Shown here in pieces: positions 1 to 5,902 of a stretch of DNA of 7,145 nt. Origin of the DNA: Candidatus Saccharibacteria bacterium UBA4387 (GTDB lineage Bacteria; Patescibacteriota; Saccharimonadia; Saccharimonadales; Saccharimonadaceae); NCBI GenBank assembly GCA_002391075.1, contig DGRN01000003.1, forward strand, positions 445-7,589. The letters run 5' to 3'. The notes below the pieces were generated by a model, which had not been told where the DNA came from, searched no databases, and worked only from the letters and a program-made list of their open reading frames with translations. Position numbers and translations under genes: made by a program. Numbering within the stretch: position 1 is the stretch's first letter; every line of letters begins with the position of its first letter.

Positions 1-742
1 CGGGCGCTTGGCTTTTTTGAAGTTTTGGTGTTTTTTCGACGAGCCAATCGAGGTTGCGCTGGCTGTATTTGACCATTTTTTCGGATAAGTCGCTGCCGTA
101 GGCGGAGTAGCCCATGAGCGCGGCCTCCTGAAGAACGACTCCGGTGCCGCAGAATGGATCTAGGACTGTGCCGGTTTTGGCGCCTGCGGTAGCTAAATTG
201 ATGAGGATTTGAGCGAGTTTTGGTGGTAGCATGCCGACAAAGGCGTCCCGCGCTGGGCGCTGTTGGTCGCGTTTGGCGTAAGCAGTGATGTTTTGGGTGC
301 CGATGCTGCTGGCGAAGATGTCGTCGAATTTAATGATTTCGATGCGGTTTAGCTTTTCGCCGAGTTGGTTATGGTGTGCCGTGGCGGACGAGATAGTGGC
401 GTCGGTGGCGGGAATGAGGCGCACGTTGCGGCCGTGGCGTTTGAGTAAATTTTTGTATTTTAGGGCGAGCTGCCAGGTCTTTTTAGTGTTGGCGTTTTTG
501 GAATAGTCTGAGAAGCCGAGGGTGATTTTGCCGGCCGGTAGCTTGGCGAGATAATCTGCGAGTGGCTGTTCGAGGATTTCGGCTGCCTTAATGGTGCCGC
601 CGAGGCGCGACAGGTTTAGATGTTCGGTGTTAATTTTGGCGAGCTGACGGTTGATTTTGGAAACGTTTTGTGCGCCAAAAAGAGCCTCGAGCTCGGCGAG
701 GGAAAGTTTCGGTTCGCGACCAAGGATGGCAAGATATTGCAT
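1..742 (-). CDS. Trm11-like (tRNA guanosine N2-) SAM-dependent methyltransferase, 3' end outside window
   Basis: Reading leftward from ATG at 742, the frame stays open for 247 codons to the window edge, so the C-terminal part is missing. Residues 2-20 (QYLAILGREPKLSLAELEA) match the N-terminal segment typical of Trm11/archaeal Trm-G10 enzymes. Residues 162-183, with RP...LPPKLA..L.NLA, resemble the linker before the catalytic Rossmann fold. DPFCGTG at 195-201 is SAM-binding motif I, and the acidic D218 in GSDLSEKM fits motif II. The catalytic D/NPPY motif IV would lie beyond the edge. Family members methylate the exocyclic amine of guanosine, classically G10 of tRNA; the substrate here is inferred. 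A DNA methyltransferase is less likely because the N-terminal half matches RNA enzymes. Third codon positions are C-rich, the opposite of the plus-strand genes. There is no Shine-Dalgarno before ATG, and a TATAAT box lies 9 nt upstream. Confidence 0.82.
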   Translation of the reverse strand, partial: MQYLAILGREPKLSLAELEALFGAQNVSKINRQLAKINTEHLNLSRLGGTIKAAEILEQPLADYLAKLPAGKITLGFSDYSKNANTKKTWQLALKYKNLLKRHGRNVRLIPATDATISSATAHHNQLGEKLNRIEIIKFDDIFASSIGTQNITAYAKRDQQRPARDAFVGMLPPKLAQILINLATAGAKTGTVLDPFCGTGVVLQEAALMGYSAYGSDLSEKMVKYSQRNLDWLVEKTPKLQKSQAP

Positions 743-751
743 AATGTCATA

Positions 752-760
752 ATTATAACA
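752..760 (-). promoter_or_regulatory. Extended -10 promoter for the Trm11-like gene, near-leaderless
   Basis: On the minus strand, TGTTATAAT (760 down to 752) is a consensus extended -10 (TGn plus TATAAT). I see no convincing -35 at 16-18 nt, as is usual for extended -10 promoters. The box ends 9 nt before ATG at 742, so a start site about 7 nt downstream leaves a leader of roughly 3 nt with no room for a Shine-Dalgarno. The start site is inferred, not observed. Confidence 0.6.
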
Positions 761-784
761 TTTTGCAAGCAGAAAAGCTATGGC

Positions 785-812
785 GTGACGAAAAATTTTA
801 ATATGCTACAAT
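785..812 (+). promoter_or_regulatory. Promoter for the LPG-synthase-type/xseAB unit
   Basis: TGCTACAAT at 804-812 is an extended -10 (TACAAT at 807-812). GTGACG at 785-790, 16 nt upstream, is a partial -35 (4 of 6 to TTGACA). A start site near 819 would give a leader of about 33 nt containing GGAG at 837-840, 11 nt before the ATG at 852. This promoter diverges from the methyltransferase promoter; their -10 boxes are about 50 bp apart. Confidence 0.5.
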
Positions 813-851
813 AAACTAAAAGCAAGCATTATTTTTGGAGACTTTCGAAAA

Positions 852-2069
852 ATGTGGAAAAAGATCATTAGTGTAATTACGATTGTGCTAGTGATTTTTG
901 TGGCTTATGGCGTGCTAACTTCGGCTTCTGGCTTGGAAGTGACGGATGAAACTCATGTAATTGACGACGGGGCGGTTGAAGAGTTTTGGGGTGCGCAAAA
1001 ATATAGCAAGGAAGTCGATACGGACAAGGATGGGGAGGCGGATACGCGCGAACTGACGTTCTTGGGGGCGACTTTGTTTGCTTGGCAGAAGATGAATGTG
1101 CCGGTTCTGTTGGCTTTGATTCCGGAGCAGGCGTTGATGTATTTTGCGGCGGGGCAGATTTATTTTGCGTTTTTGAAGCAGCGAAAGAGTTTCAAGGTGT
1201 CGAAGGCGAAGCTGACGCGCATTTCGTTGGAGATTAATTTTGTGAACCATGCTTTGCCGAGCGGTGGTGCGAGTGGTTTGGCGTATTTGATTTGGCGTCT
1301 GAAGGATTTGCATGTGACAGCAGGGCAGATTAGCTTTATTCATGCTTTACGCTATGGGATTTGTGCGATTGCGAATACGGTGCAGACTTTTATTGCGATT
1401 GCCATCGTGATGATTGCGGGCTGTGTGCAGCCGAATAACTATTGGGCGTTGCGTTTGGCGGCGGCGATTGCGGTAGGGATTTGGGTGCTATTGCTGGTGT
1501 GCTGGCTGATAGTGCGCAAGCAGAAGAATGTTGATTGGCTGTCGACGAATGCGACGAAATTTGTGAACCGTGTGATTCGGAAGCTTACGCGCGGTAAGCG
1601 ACGCAAGGTGCTGAACGAGGATTCGGTTGTGCGCTTCTTTGGAGATTTGCGTAATGATTATTTGTGGATTCGTAGGAATCGCAAGATTCTAGGTGGTCCG
1701 ATTATTTGGGGCGCGATTTTCTCGTTTCTTGAGTTGGCGACGTATTGGGTCGTAGGTATAGCGATGGGACATCCAGAGATTTTGCCGCAGATTATGATTG
1801 CTGAAGGTATTGCTAGTGTGGTGGGCACAGTGGTGCCGACGCCGGGCGGTTTGGGCGGTTACGAAGGCGCGATGGTGGCGGTGATGGCTGCGACGGGCGT
1901 TGATTTATCGGTGTCGATTATCGTGGTGGCTGTGACTCGTGTTTGTGTTTTGCTCGGGACGATTTTGAGCGGGTGGGGCTTCTATCAGGCAGCGCTAATG
2001 AAGCGTGAAGATAAGTTCGACGCGAAGGCAGCGCCGAAGACTGTTGCCGAAGAGAGTACTGAAGGATGA
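852..2069 (+). CDS. LPG_synthase_TM / UPF0104-type multi-pass membrane protein
   Basis: This 405-residue integral membrane protein has a membrane helix near 5-22, further hydrophobic segments near 82-108, 160-190, 197-221, 281-306 and 350-372, and a basic cytoplasmic loop at about 222-278. Two family signatures are visible: the polar re-entrant segment NHALPSGGASG (132-142) and PTPGGLGGYEG (329-339). These match the LPG_synthase_TM family (the flippase half of MprF, AglD-like and UPF0104 proteins), which handles lipids or lipid-linked groups. The soluble lysyl-transferase domain of MprF is absent, so lipid lysylation is not implied and the substrate is unknown. Oddly, the loop after helix 1 carries DTDKDGEADTRE (56-67), which fits a calcium-binding EF-hand loop. 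GGAG at 837-840 is the likely ribosome site. The stop overlaps the xseA start as ATGA (2066-2069), implying translational coupling. Confidence 0.8.
   Translation: MWKKIISVITIVLVIFVAYGVLTSASGLEVTDETHVIDDGAVEEFWGAQKYSKEVDTDKDGEADTRELTFLGATLFAWQKMNVPVLLALIPEQALMYFAAGQIYFAFLKQRKSFKVSKAKLTRISLEINFVNHALPSGGASGLAYLIWRLKDLHVTAGQISFIHALRYGICAIANTVQTFIAIAIVMIAGCVQPNNYWALRLAAAIAVGIWVLLLVCWLIVRKQKNVDWLSTNATKFVNRVIRKLTRGKRRKVLNEDSVVRFFGDLRNDYLWIRRNRKILGGPIIWGAIFSFLELATYWVVGIAMGHPEILPQIMIAEGIASVVGTVVPTPGGLGGYEGAMVAVMAATGVDLSVSIIVVAVTRVCVLLGTILSGWGFYQAALMKREDKFDAKAAPKTVAEESTEG
1017..1052 (+). other. EF-hand-like calcium-binding loop (residues 56-67)
   Basis: The codons encode DTDKDGEADTRE, with D at positions 1, 3, 5 and 9, G at 6 and E at 12, which is the canonical 12-residue EF-hand ligand pattern. 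Position 8 is Ala rather than the usual Ile/Leu/Val. It sits in the acidic loop between the first and second hydrophobic segments. That loop would be extracytoplasmic if the Lys-bearing N-terminus (WKK) is inside. Calcium binding is inferred from the pattern alone. Confidence 0.5.
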
Positions 2070-3160
2070 GCGAAGAGCAACAGGTTTATAGCGTTTCTGA
2101 TTTTCAGGCGGTTTGTAACCAGATTTTGGAGACCGCGTTTGCTGGCGTTGTGGTTGAGGGCGAGGTGGCAAGCTTCAAGGTGAATCAGGGGAAGTTTGTG
2201 TTTTTTGATTTGAAGGACGAGCAAGCGAGCGTGGGTTGTTTTATGATGAAATATGCGCTGCGCTTTCCGCTAGAGGACGGGATGCGGGTGCGAGTGCGCG
2301 CTTTGCCAAAACTGACGAATTGGGGAAAGTTTTCGTTGACGGTACAGAGCGTGATGCCGGTGGGTGAAGGCAATTTGAAGAAGAGTTTCGAGTTGCTGAA
2401 AAAGAAGTTGACGGCTGAGGGTTTGTTTGCGCCAGAAAAGAAGCGTTCGCTGCCACCGGTGGTGCGCAGGATTGGCGTGATTTCGAGTACGCAGGCGGCT
2501 GGATATGCGGATTTTTGTAAGATTTTGAATGAGCGTTGGGGCGGCTTGGAGGTGAGCGTGGCGCATACGCAAGTGCAGGGTATGGCGGCGGCTGATCAAA
2601 TTATTCGAGCCTTGAAGTATTTTAATGAACGCGGCGAGATGGATGTGATTGCGATTATTCGTGGCGGCGGTTCAGCGGATGACTTGGCGGTGTTCAATGA
2701 TGAAAAATTAGTGCGCGCGGTAGCGGCCTCGAAAATACCGGTGATTACGGGCATTGGGCATGAGGTAGATGAGAGCCTTTGCGATTTTGCGGCGGATGTG
2801 GTGGCTTCGACGCCGAGTAATGCGGCGCAAATGTTGACGCGAGATAAGCGCGAGGTGCTGCGGCAGGCGAAGGATTCGATTGTCCGAGTACAAAATTTGT
2901 TCAATTCGAAAATTGATGAGATGTTGCGTGAGAATTTGCGTGTGATTGAACAAGTAAAACTCGATGTCGTTGTAAAAATTACAACGTTGGAGTCGGAAAT
3001 TGATGGAATTTGTAAGGTGTTGACGCAATTAAATCCGGAAGAAGTTCTAAAACGTGGCTATGCGCTGATTTTAGGCGAGCCAAAAGTGGGAAATGTTGTA
3101 AAAATTACAACACGAGATAAAGAGATTGATGCAAGAGTTGAAAAAATAAAGGAGAGGTAG
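2066..3160 (+). CDS. xseA: Exodeoxyribonuclease VII large subunit
   Basis: This 364-residue protein is the catalytic subunit of exonuclease VII, which degrades single-stranded DNA from both ends. An N-terminal OB-fold covers about 6-100 (YSVSDF near the start, VEGEVASF at 30-37). The catalytic domain begins near 125 with RIGVISSTQAAGYADF (135-150; RIGVITSPTGAA-like in relatives). It continues with IIRGGGSADDLAVFNDE (197-213), GIGHEVDESLCDFAAD (229-244) and STPSNAAQ (248-255), all hallmark motifs with the conserved Arg, His and Asp residues. A helical region (about 258-320) and the C-terminal LNPEEVLKRGYALI motif (322-335) complete it. It is shorter than the roughly 450-residue E. coli protein, mainly in the helical part. 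The ATG overlaps the upstream stop and xseB follows after 4 nt. Two 19-bp palindromes lie in its 3' third, each encoding VVKITT. Confidence 0.95.
   Translation: MSEEQQVYSVSDFQAVCNQILETAFAGVVVEGEVASFKVNQGKFVFFDLKDEQASVGCFMMKYALRFPLEDGMRVRVRALPKLTNWGKFSLTVQSVMPVGEGNLKKSFELLKKKLTAEGLFAPEKKRSLPPVVRRIGVISSTQAAGYADFCKILNERWGGLEVSVAHTQVQGMAAADQIIRALKYFNERGEMDVIAIIRGGGSADDLAVFNDEKLVRAVAASKIPVITGIGHEVDESLCDFAADVVASTPSNAAQMLTRDKREVLRQAKDSIVRVQNLFNSKIDEMLRENLRVIEQVKLDVVVKITTLESEIDGICKVLTQLNPEEVLKRGYALILGEPKVGNVVKITTRDKEIDARVEKIKER
2968..2986. repeat. Palindrome copy 1 inside xseA
   Basis: CGTTGTAAAAATTACAACG is a perfect inverted repeat with 8-bp arms around an AAA centre. The inner 17 bases recur exactly at 3095-3111. 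In frame it encodes VVKITT within the predicted helical region of XseA, where beta-branched residues are unexpected. Confidence 0.85.
3094..3112. repeat. Palindrome copy 2 inside xseA
   Basis: TGTTGTAAAAATTACAACA is the same palindrome with its outermost pair changed from C/G to T/A, so pairing is kept. Copy-to-copy distance is 126 bp, in the same reading frame. It again encodes VVKITT, followed by a similar EID (residues 350-355 region), near the C-terminus of XseA. Confidence 0.85.
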
Positions 3161-3164
3161 GAAT

Positions 3165-3359
3165 ATGTCGAAACAAATTAGCGATAAGATTGAAGAATTG
3201 AAGACTGGCGTGGACTGGTTTTATTCGGACGATTTTAAACTGGAACAAGCGAGCGAAAAATATAAAGAGTTGACGACGCTGGCGAAAGAAATCCAGAAAG
3301 ATTTGACCGAAATGAAAAATGAGATTAATGTGATTGCGGAGGATTTTAGCAAGGATTAG
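3165..3359 (+). CDS. xseB: Exodeoxyribonuclease VII small subunit
   Basis: This 64-residue, charged, all-helical protein fits the small subunit of exonuclease VII, several copies of which bind the coiled-coil region of XseA. The family core (a short helix, then 'gdlsLeeAl.ly..g..L...c...L') is matched by DDFKLEQASEKYKELTTLAK at about residues 22-41 and a following amphipathic helix. E. coli XseB is about 80 residues, so this one is short but complete. It starts 4 nt after the xseA stop with a strong Shine-Dalgarno, GGAGAGG at 3151-3157, 7 nt before ATG. Position directly after xseA makes the assignment secure despite low sequence complexity. The stop codon is followed at once by a weak hairpin and the promoter of the next unit. 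Confidence 0.9.
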   Translation: MSKQISDKIEELKTGVDWFYSDDFKLEQASEKYKELTTLAKEIQKDLTEMKNEINVIAEDFSKD

Positions 3360-3377
3360 GCGCTTTTGCGGCTTTTT
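3358..3377 (+). terminator. Weak candidate terminator after xseB
   Basis: AGGCGC-TTTT-GCGGCT can pair with one internal G/G mismatch and is followed by a short T run (3373-3377). It begins within the xseB stop codon. The stem is short and imperfect, so read-through into the next genes is likely even if it acts. Confidence 0.25.
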
Positions 3378-3394
3378 GGCGCTTGTGCTAAAAT
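3366..3394 (+). promoter_or_regulatory. Promoter for the paralog pair (TTGCGG-17-TAAAAT), near-leaderless
   Basis: TTGCGG at 3366-3371 and TAAAAT at 3389-3394 are separated by 17 nt, and TGC at 3386-3388 makes an extended -10. The predicted start site near 3401 leaves a leader of about 4 nt (AGGT) before ATG at 3405. The same -35/spacing/-10 combination occurs at 5151-5179. Confidence 0.6.
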
Positions 3395-3404
3395 ATTTTT
3401 AGGT

Positions 3405-4367
3405 ATGGATCAAAATTCAACGAATCCGATGATGGGCGGGAATGTGCCGGTCGGAAATCAAAATTTTACAAACGGAATGGCTCCGAACAATAATGGCGCT
3501 ATGCCGAAGCAGAGTTTTGTTGCGGCAAATTCGGCGGCACCGATGACAGCTCCGCAGGCCTCTCCGCAGGCGTCAGGGGCGTTTGCTGGTCAGCGGCCGA
3601 TGAATCCGAATGGCTTTGGCGGTGCGATGCCGGCGATGGGTGCTGGTATGGCAAATCCGGTGCCGAATATTGGCTTAGTGAATATGAATCCAATCGCGCC
3701 AAAGAAAGAAAAGCAGAAAATGCATTTTCCGTTGTTCAGCGTTTTGGGTCTAGTGTTTGCCTGCGGCGTGGCGGCGGTCGCGATTATTATGGCGGTTCAG
3801 AAGTCGATGGAATATCGGACACTTGAAGCGAATAGTAATCTGGAGATTGAGCAGGCTGTGCTTGTGGCGAAAGATGCACAGCGTATGGAAGATGAAAAGA
3901 CTTTTGCGGAAGAAGAAAAAATTCCGTTTCGGCACTTTGAAGGGCCGGCATCGATGGGGCGAGTTGGCTTTGACTATCCGAAAAATTGGAGCGTGTATAT
4001 CGACGATGATGGCAGTAAGGGCAGCTCGTTCCGCGCCTTTTTCCGCCCGGACTATGTTGATTCGATAAGCGATGGAGGCTCGCGCTATTCGCTGATTTTT
4101 GCGATAACAAACAAGCGCCTAGACGACGAGAAAAAGAGCTATGATGCGAAAGTGACGAGCGGAGACTTGACATCGTCTCTGTTCAGAATGGGGTCGAACA
4201 TTGAAGGCATGCGCTATGATGGTAAGCTAGGCGAGAACCGTTTGGGTTCGGTAGTGTTGATTAAGCTGGGAAACTCGAATAAGACAGCCTTTTTGCAGAC
4301 GGATGCCCAGATTTATAAAGAGGATTTTGAGAAAGTCCTTGAAAGCCTGACTAGGGCGGCGGATTAG
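3405..4367 (+). CDS. Single-pass membrane protein of unknown function, paralog A
   Basis: I do not recognise a named family. The 320-residue product has three parts. Residues 1-100 are low-complexity, rich in Met, Asn, Pro, Gly and Ala (repeated MNPN- and PMTAP-like pieces). The basic KKEKQK (100-105) precedes a membrane helix at about 108-131, suggesting N-inside, C-outside topology. A charged, probably coiled-coil stretch (about 132-172) leads to a globular domain (about 178-320) containing YPKNW (191-195), YIDDDG and GSS, then alternating strands. This layout loosely recalls PsbP/Mog1-like lipoprotein domains, but that is speculative. The domain is clearly homologous to the next gene. A TTG at 3366 would extend the frame by 13 codons, but it is the -35 box of the promoter, so ATG 3405 is preferred. 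There is no Shine-Dalgarno; AGG is only 1 nt from ATG. Confidence 0.8.
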   Translation: MDQNSTNPMMGGNVPVGNQNFTNGMAPNNNGAMPKQSFVAANSAAPMTAPQASPQASGAFAGQRPMNPNGFGGAMPAMGAGMANPVPNIGLVNMNPIAPKKEKQKMHFPLFSVLGLVFACGVAAVAIIMAVQKSMEYRTLEANSNLEIEQAVLVAKDAQRMEDEKTFAEEEKIPFRHFEGPASMGRVGFDYPKNWSVYIDDDGSKGSSFRAFFRPDYVDSISDGGSRYSLIFAITNKRLDDEKKSYDAKVTSGDLTSSLFRMGSNIEGMRYDGKLGENRLGSVVLIKLGNSNKTAFLQTDAQIYKEDFEKVLESLTRAAD

Positions 4368-4370
4368 GAG
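4366..4370 (+). promoter_or_regulatory. Shine-Dalgarno deciding the paralog B start
   Basis: AGGAG overlaps the stop of paralog A and lies 5 nt before ATG 4376. An in-frame GTG at 4370 overlaps this site itself, so initiation at ATG 4376 is the better choice. Confidence 0.7.
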
Positions 4371-4375
4371 TGAAT

Positions 4376-5125
4376 ATGAATCCAAATAATATGAACCAGA
4401 ACAATATGAACCCGGTGATGCCGAATGTGGCGCCGGTTATGCCGAATAATCCAGTTGCGGCTGACGAAAAACCAAGCAAGTCGTCGTCGGTTTTGAGTAT
4501 TTTGAGCGTGATTGTGGCTTGTATTATAGCGGCGATTGCGATTTTCATTGCGACGCAAAAGCAGATGAGCTATCAGGCGCTGCGTAACGATATTGACGTG
4601 CAGATCGACAGGCGAGTTGCGGACGCGAAGGAAGAGCAAAAACAGATTGACCGCACGAATCAAGACAAGAAGACGGCTGAAAAGTACAAGACGTTTACTG
4701 GTCCGAGCGATATGGGCACAATTAACTTCTATTATCCGAAGAATTGGCATTTGTATATCGACGATAATGGCGCGTCGGGGAGTTCTTATGCGGCTTATTT
4801 TGACGATGAGCCGGTGAAACCGGTTGGAAGCAAAGATTCGAAGTACGCTTTGATTTTTTCGGTAGTGAACCAGGATGTGGATTCCTTGGCAAAAACCTAT
4901 GATGCGATGTCAAGCAAGGGCTTGAGCGGGCAGATTTTTACAGTAAGTAACAATATTACCGGAAAGCGCTATGACGGTGTCGTGACTGAAGGTGGCGATC
5001 AGATTTCCTTTGTGATTTTTGGGATTGGTAGCTCGGGCAAGACGGCAATTTTCCAGACGACATCGCTGGAGCATAAGACGGATTTTGAGTATATTATCCG
5101 GACGATTACGCGCGTTTCGAAATAA
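4376..5125 (+). CDS. Single-pass membrane protein of unknown function, paralog B
   Basis: This 249-residue protein repeats the architecture of its upstream neighbour in shorter form. It has an Asn/Met/Pro-rich N-terminus with near-repeats (NPNNMNQNNMNP, 2-13), a membrane helix at about 39-59, a charged helical stretch (61-103) and a C-terminal domain (104-249) with YPKNW (120-124), YIDDNG and GSS. Over the aligned block from GP..MG to the end of the GSS motif plus five residues, I count 20 identical positions of 34 with paralog A. The two genes therefore arose by tandem duplication, and the lower conservation elsewhere suggests the copies are old. Only 8 nt separate them, so they are probably co-transcribed and may form a hetero-oligomer at the cell surface, which is inference. 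The function is unknown. A strong terminator follows 11 nt after the stop. Confidence 0.8.
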   Translation: MNPNNMNQNNMNPVMPNVAPVMPNNPVAADEKPSKSSSVLSILSVIVACIIAAIAIFIATQKQMSYQALRNDIDVQIDRRVADAKEEQKQIDRTNQDKKTAEKYKTFTGPSDMGTINFYYPKNWHLYIDDNGASGSSYAAYFDDEPVKPVGSKDSKYALIFSVVNQDVDSLAKTYDAMSSKGLSGQIFTVSNNITGKRYDGVVTEGGDQISFVIFGIGSSGKTAIFQTTSLEHKTDFEYIIRTITRVSK

Positions 5126-5136
5126 TCGCAAAAAAC

Positions 5137-5166
5137 AAAAAGCTCTTGCTTTGCGGGGGCTTTTTT
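5137..5166 (+). terminator. Intrinsic terminator after the paralog pair
   Basis: AAAAAGCTC (5137-5145) pairs with GGGGCTTTTT (5157-5165, one U/G pair), giving a 9-bp stem with an 11-nt loop and a T tract. The loop contains TTGCGG (5151-5156), which also fits the -35 box of the next promoter. Confidence 0.8.
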
Positions 5167-5179
5167 GGTGGTGTAAAAT
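5151..5179 (+). promoter_or_regulatory. Promoter for the kinase-receiver-recO unit (TTGCGG-17-TAAAAT), leaderless
   Basis: TTGCGG at 5151-5156 and TAAAAT at 5174-5179 are 17 nt apart, the same elements as at 3366-3394. Six bases separate the -10 from ATG 5186, so the expected transcription start is the A of the start codon. The -35 lies within the loop of the preceding terminator. Confidence 0.6.
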
Positions 5180-5185
5180 TGAGGT

Positions 5186-5902
5186 ATGAAAAGTGAGGTA
5201 ATTGGCAGTAGCGCGGGCGGCCTTAGCTCTGGCGCTGTGGTGGTGGCGCATGAATTGAAGGCGCCGTTGAGCTTGATGCGTCAATTGGCCTTATCTTTGG
5301 AGCTAGAGGACGATAAAGCTGGCGTGAAGCGAGTTGGCGATCAGATTGTGGCGACCAGTGAGCGAGCATTGCGACAGGTGAATGATTTGCTGAAGGTTGC
5401 GCGGCTTGATGATGCGTTGTTTGAGATGGAGCCGGTGAATCCGCGAGCGGTTTGCGATGATGTAGTAAGTGAATTGTGGCAGCTGTTTAGATTTAATCGG
5501 CGTGAGCTGAAAATCGATTATCGGAATAGGCGGCATTTGGTGGTGGCAAATCGGCAACTGCTGCATTCGGTGGTATATAATTTTTGTCTGAATGCAATGA
5601 ATTATGGTGGCGAGGAGTTGCCTAGCGAGGTGATGATTTCGGACCGGAAAAATGGACGGATTCGAGTGGCGGTGCGCGACTATGGGCCGGCAGTGCCAAC
5701 GCGGATTTGGCGCGAAATTAAAGATGGTTTCGTGAATCGACCACTAGAAATTGCGATGCGACCAGGTTCGAGCGGCATGGGGCTGTATATTGCGGCGAAA
5801 TTTGCGAATTATATGGGGGCGGATTTTGGGCTGATTCGGCATCGCGATGGAACGAGTTTTTATGTGGATTTGCAGATAAGTGGTCAGTTGAGTTTGGTAT
5901 GA
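5186..5902 (+). CDS. Soluble sensor histidine kinase (HisKA + HATPase)
   Basis: This 238-residue kinase core has no membrane segment and no PAS, GAF or HAMP region. The H-box is AHELKAPLSL, with phospho-accepting His22 only 21 residues from the start. The dimerisation helices follow to about residue 75. The ATP-binding domain shows an N-box (NFCLNAMNYGG, 132-142), a G1 box in variant form (RDYGPAVP, 164-171; usually DnGpGI) and a G2 box (GSSGMGLYIAAKFA, 194-207). It would autophosphorylate and pass phosphate to the receiver encoded next. The frame has a TGA stop at 5180-5182, two codons before ATG, so no longer N-terminus is hidden upstream and the input must come from another protein or a cytoplasmic ligand. 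GAGG is only 1 nt from ATG, too close for a normal ribosome site. The stop overlaps the next start as ATGA (5899-5902). Confidence 0.9.
   Translation: MKSEVIGSSAGGLSSGAVVVAHELKAPLSLMRQLALSLELEDDKAGVKRVGDQIVATSERALRQVNDLLKVARLDDALFEMEPVNPRAVCDDVVSELWQLFRFNRRELKIDYRNRRHLVVANRQLLHSVVYNFCLNAMNYGGEELPSEVMISDRKNGRIRVAVRDYGPAVPTRIWREIKDGFVNRPLEIAMRPGSSGMGLYIAAKFANYMGADFGLIRHRDGTSFYVDLQISGQLSLV

Noticed and set aside
285..814. Plus-strand open frames across the left end
   Set aside because: The opposite strand encodes a continuous methyltransferase with motif I DPFCGTG, so these are antisense noise.
1985..3028. Several open frames on the minus strand across xseA
   Set aside because: They are antisense to a clearly conserved gene, show no protein motifs, and contain the Arg/His/Ser-rich composition expected from reading GC-rich codons backwards.
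3366..3404. TTG start extending paralog A by 13 codons
   Set aside because: The TTG is part of the -35 box and has no ribosome site. The -10 box lies between it and the ATG at 3405, so the extension would not be on the mRNA made from this promoter.
4370..4375. GTG start for paralog B
   Set aside because: The GTG overlaps the AGGAG ribosome site itself; ATG 4376 is at proper spacing.
5126..5185. Riboswitch or small RNA between paralog B and the kinase
   Set aside because: The 60-bp gap is fully explained by the terminator and the following promoter.
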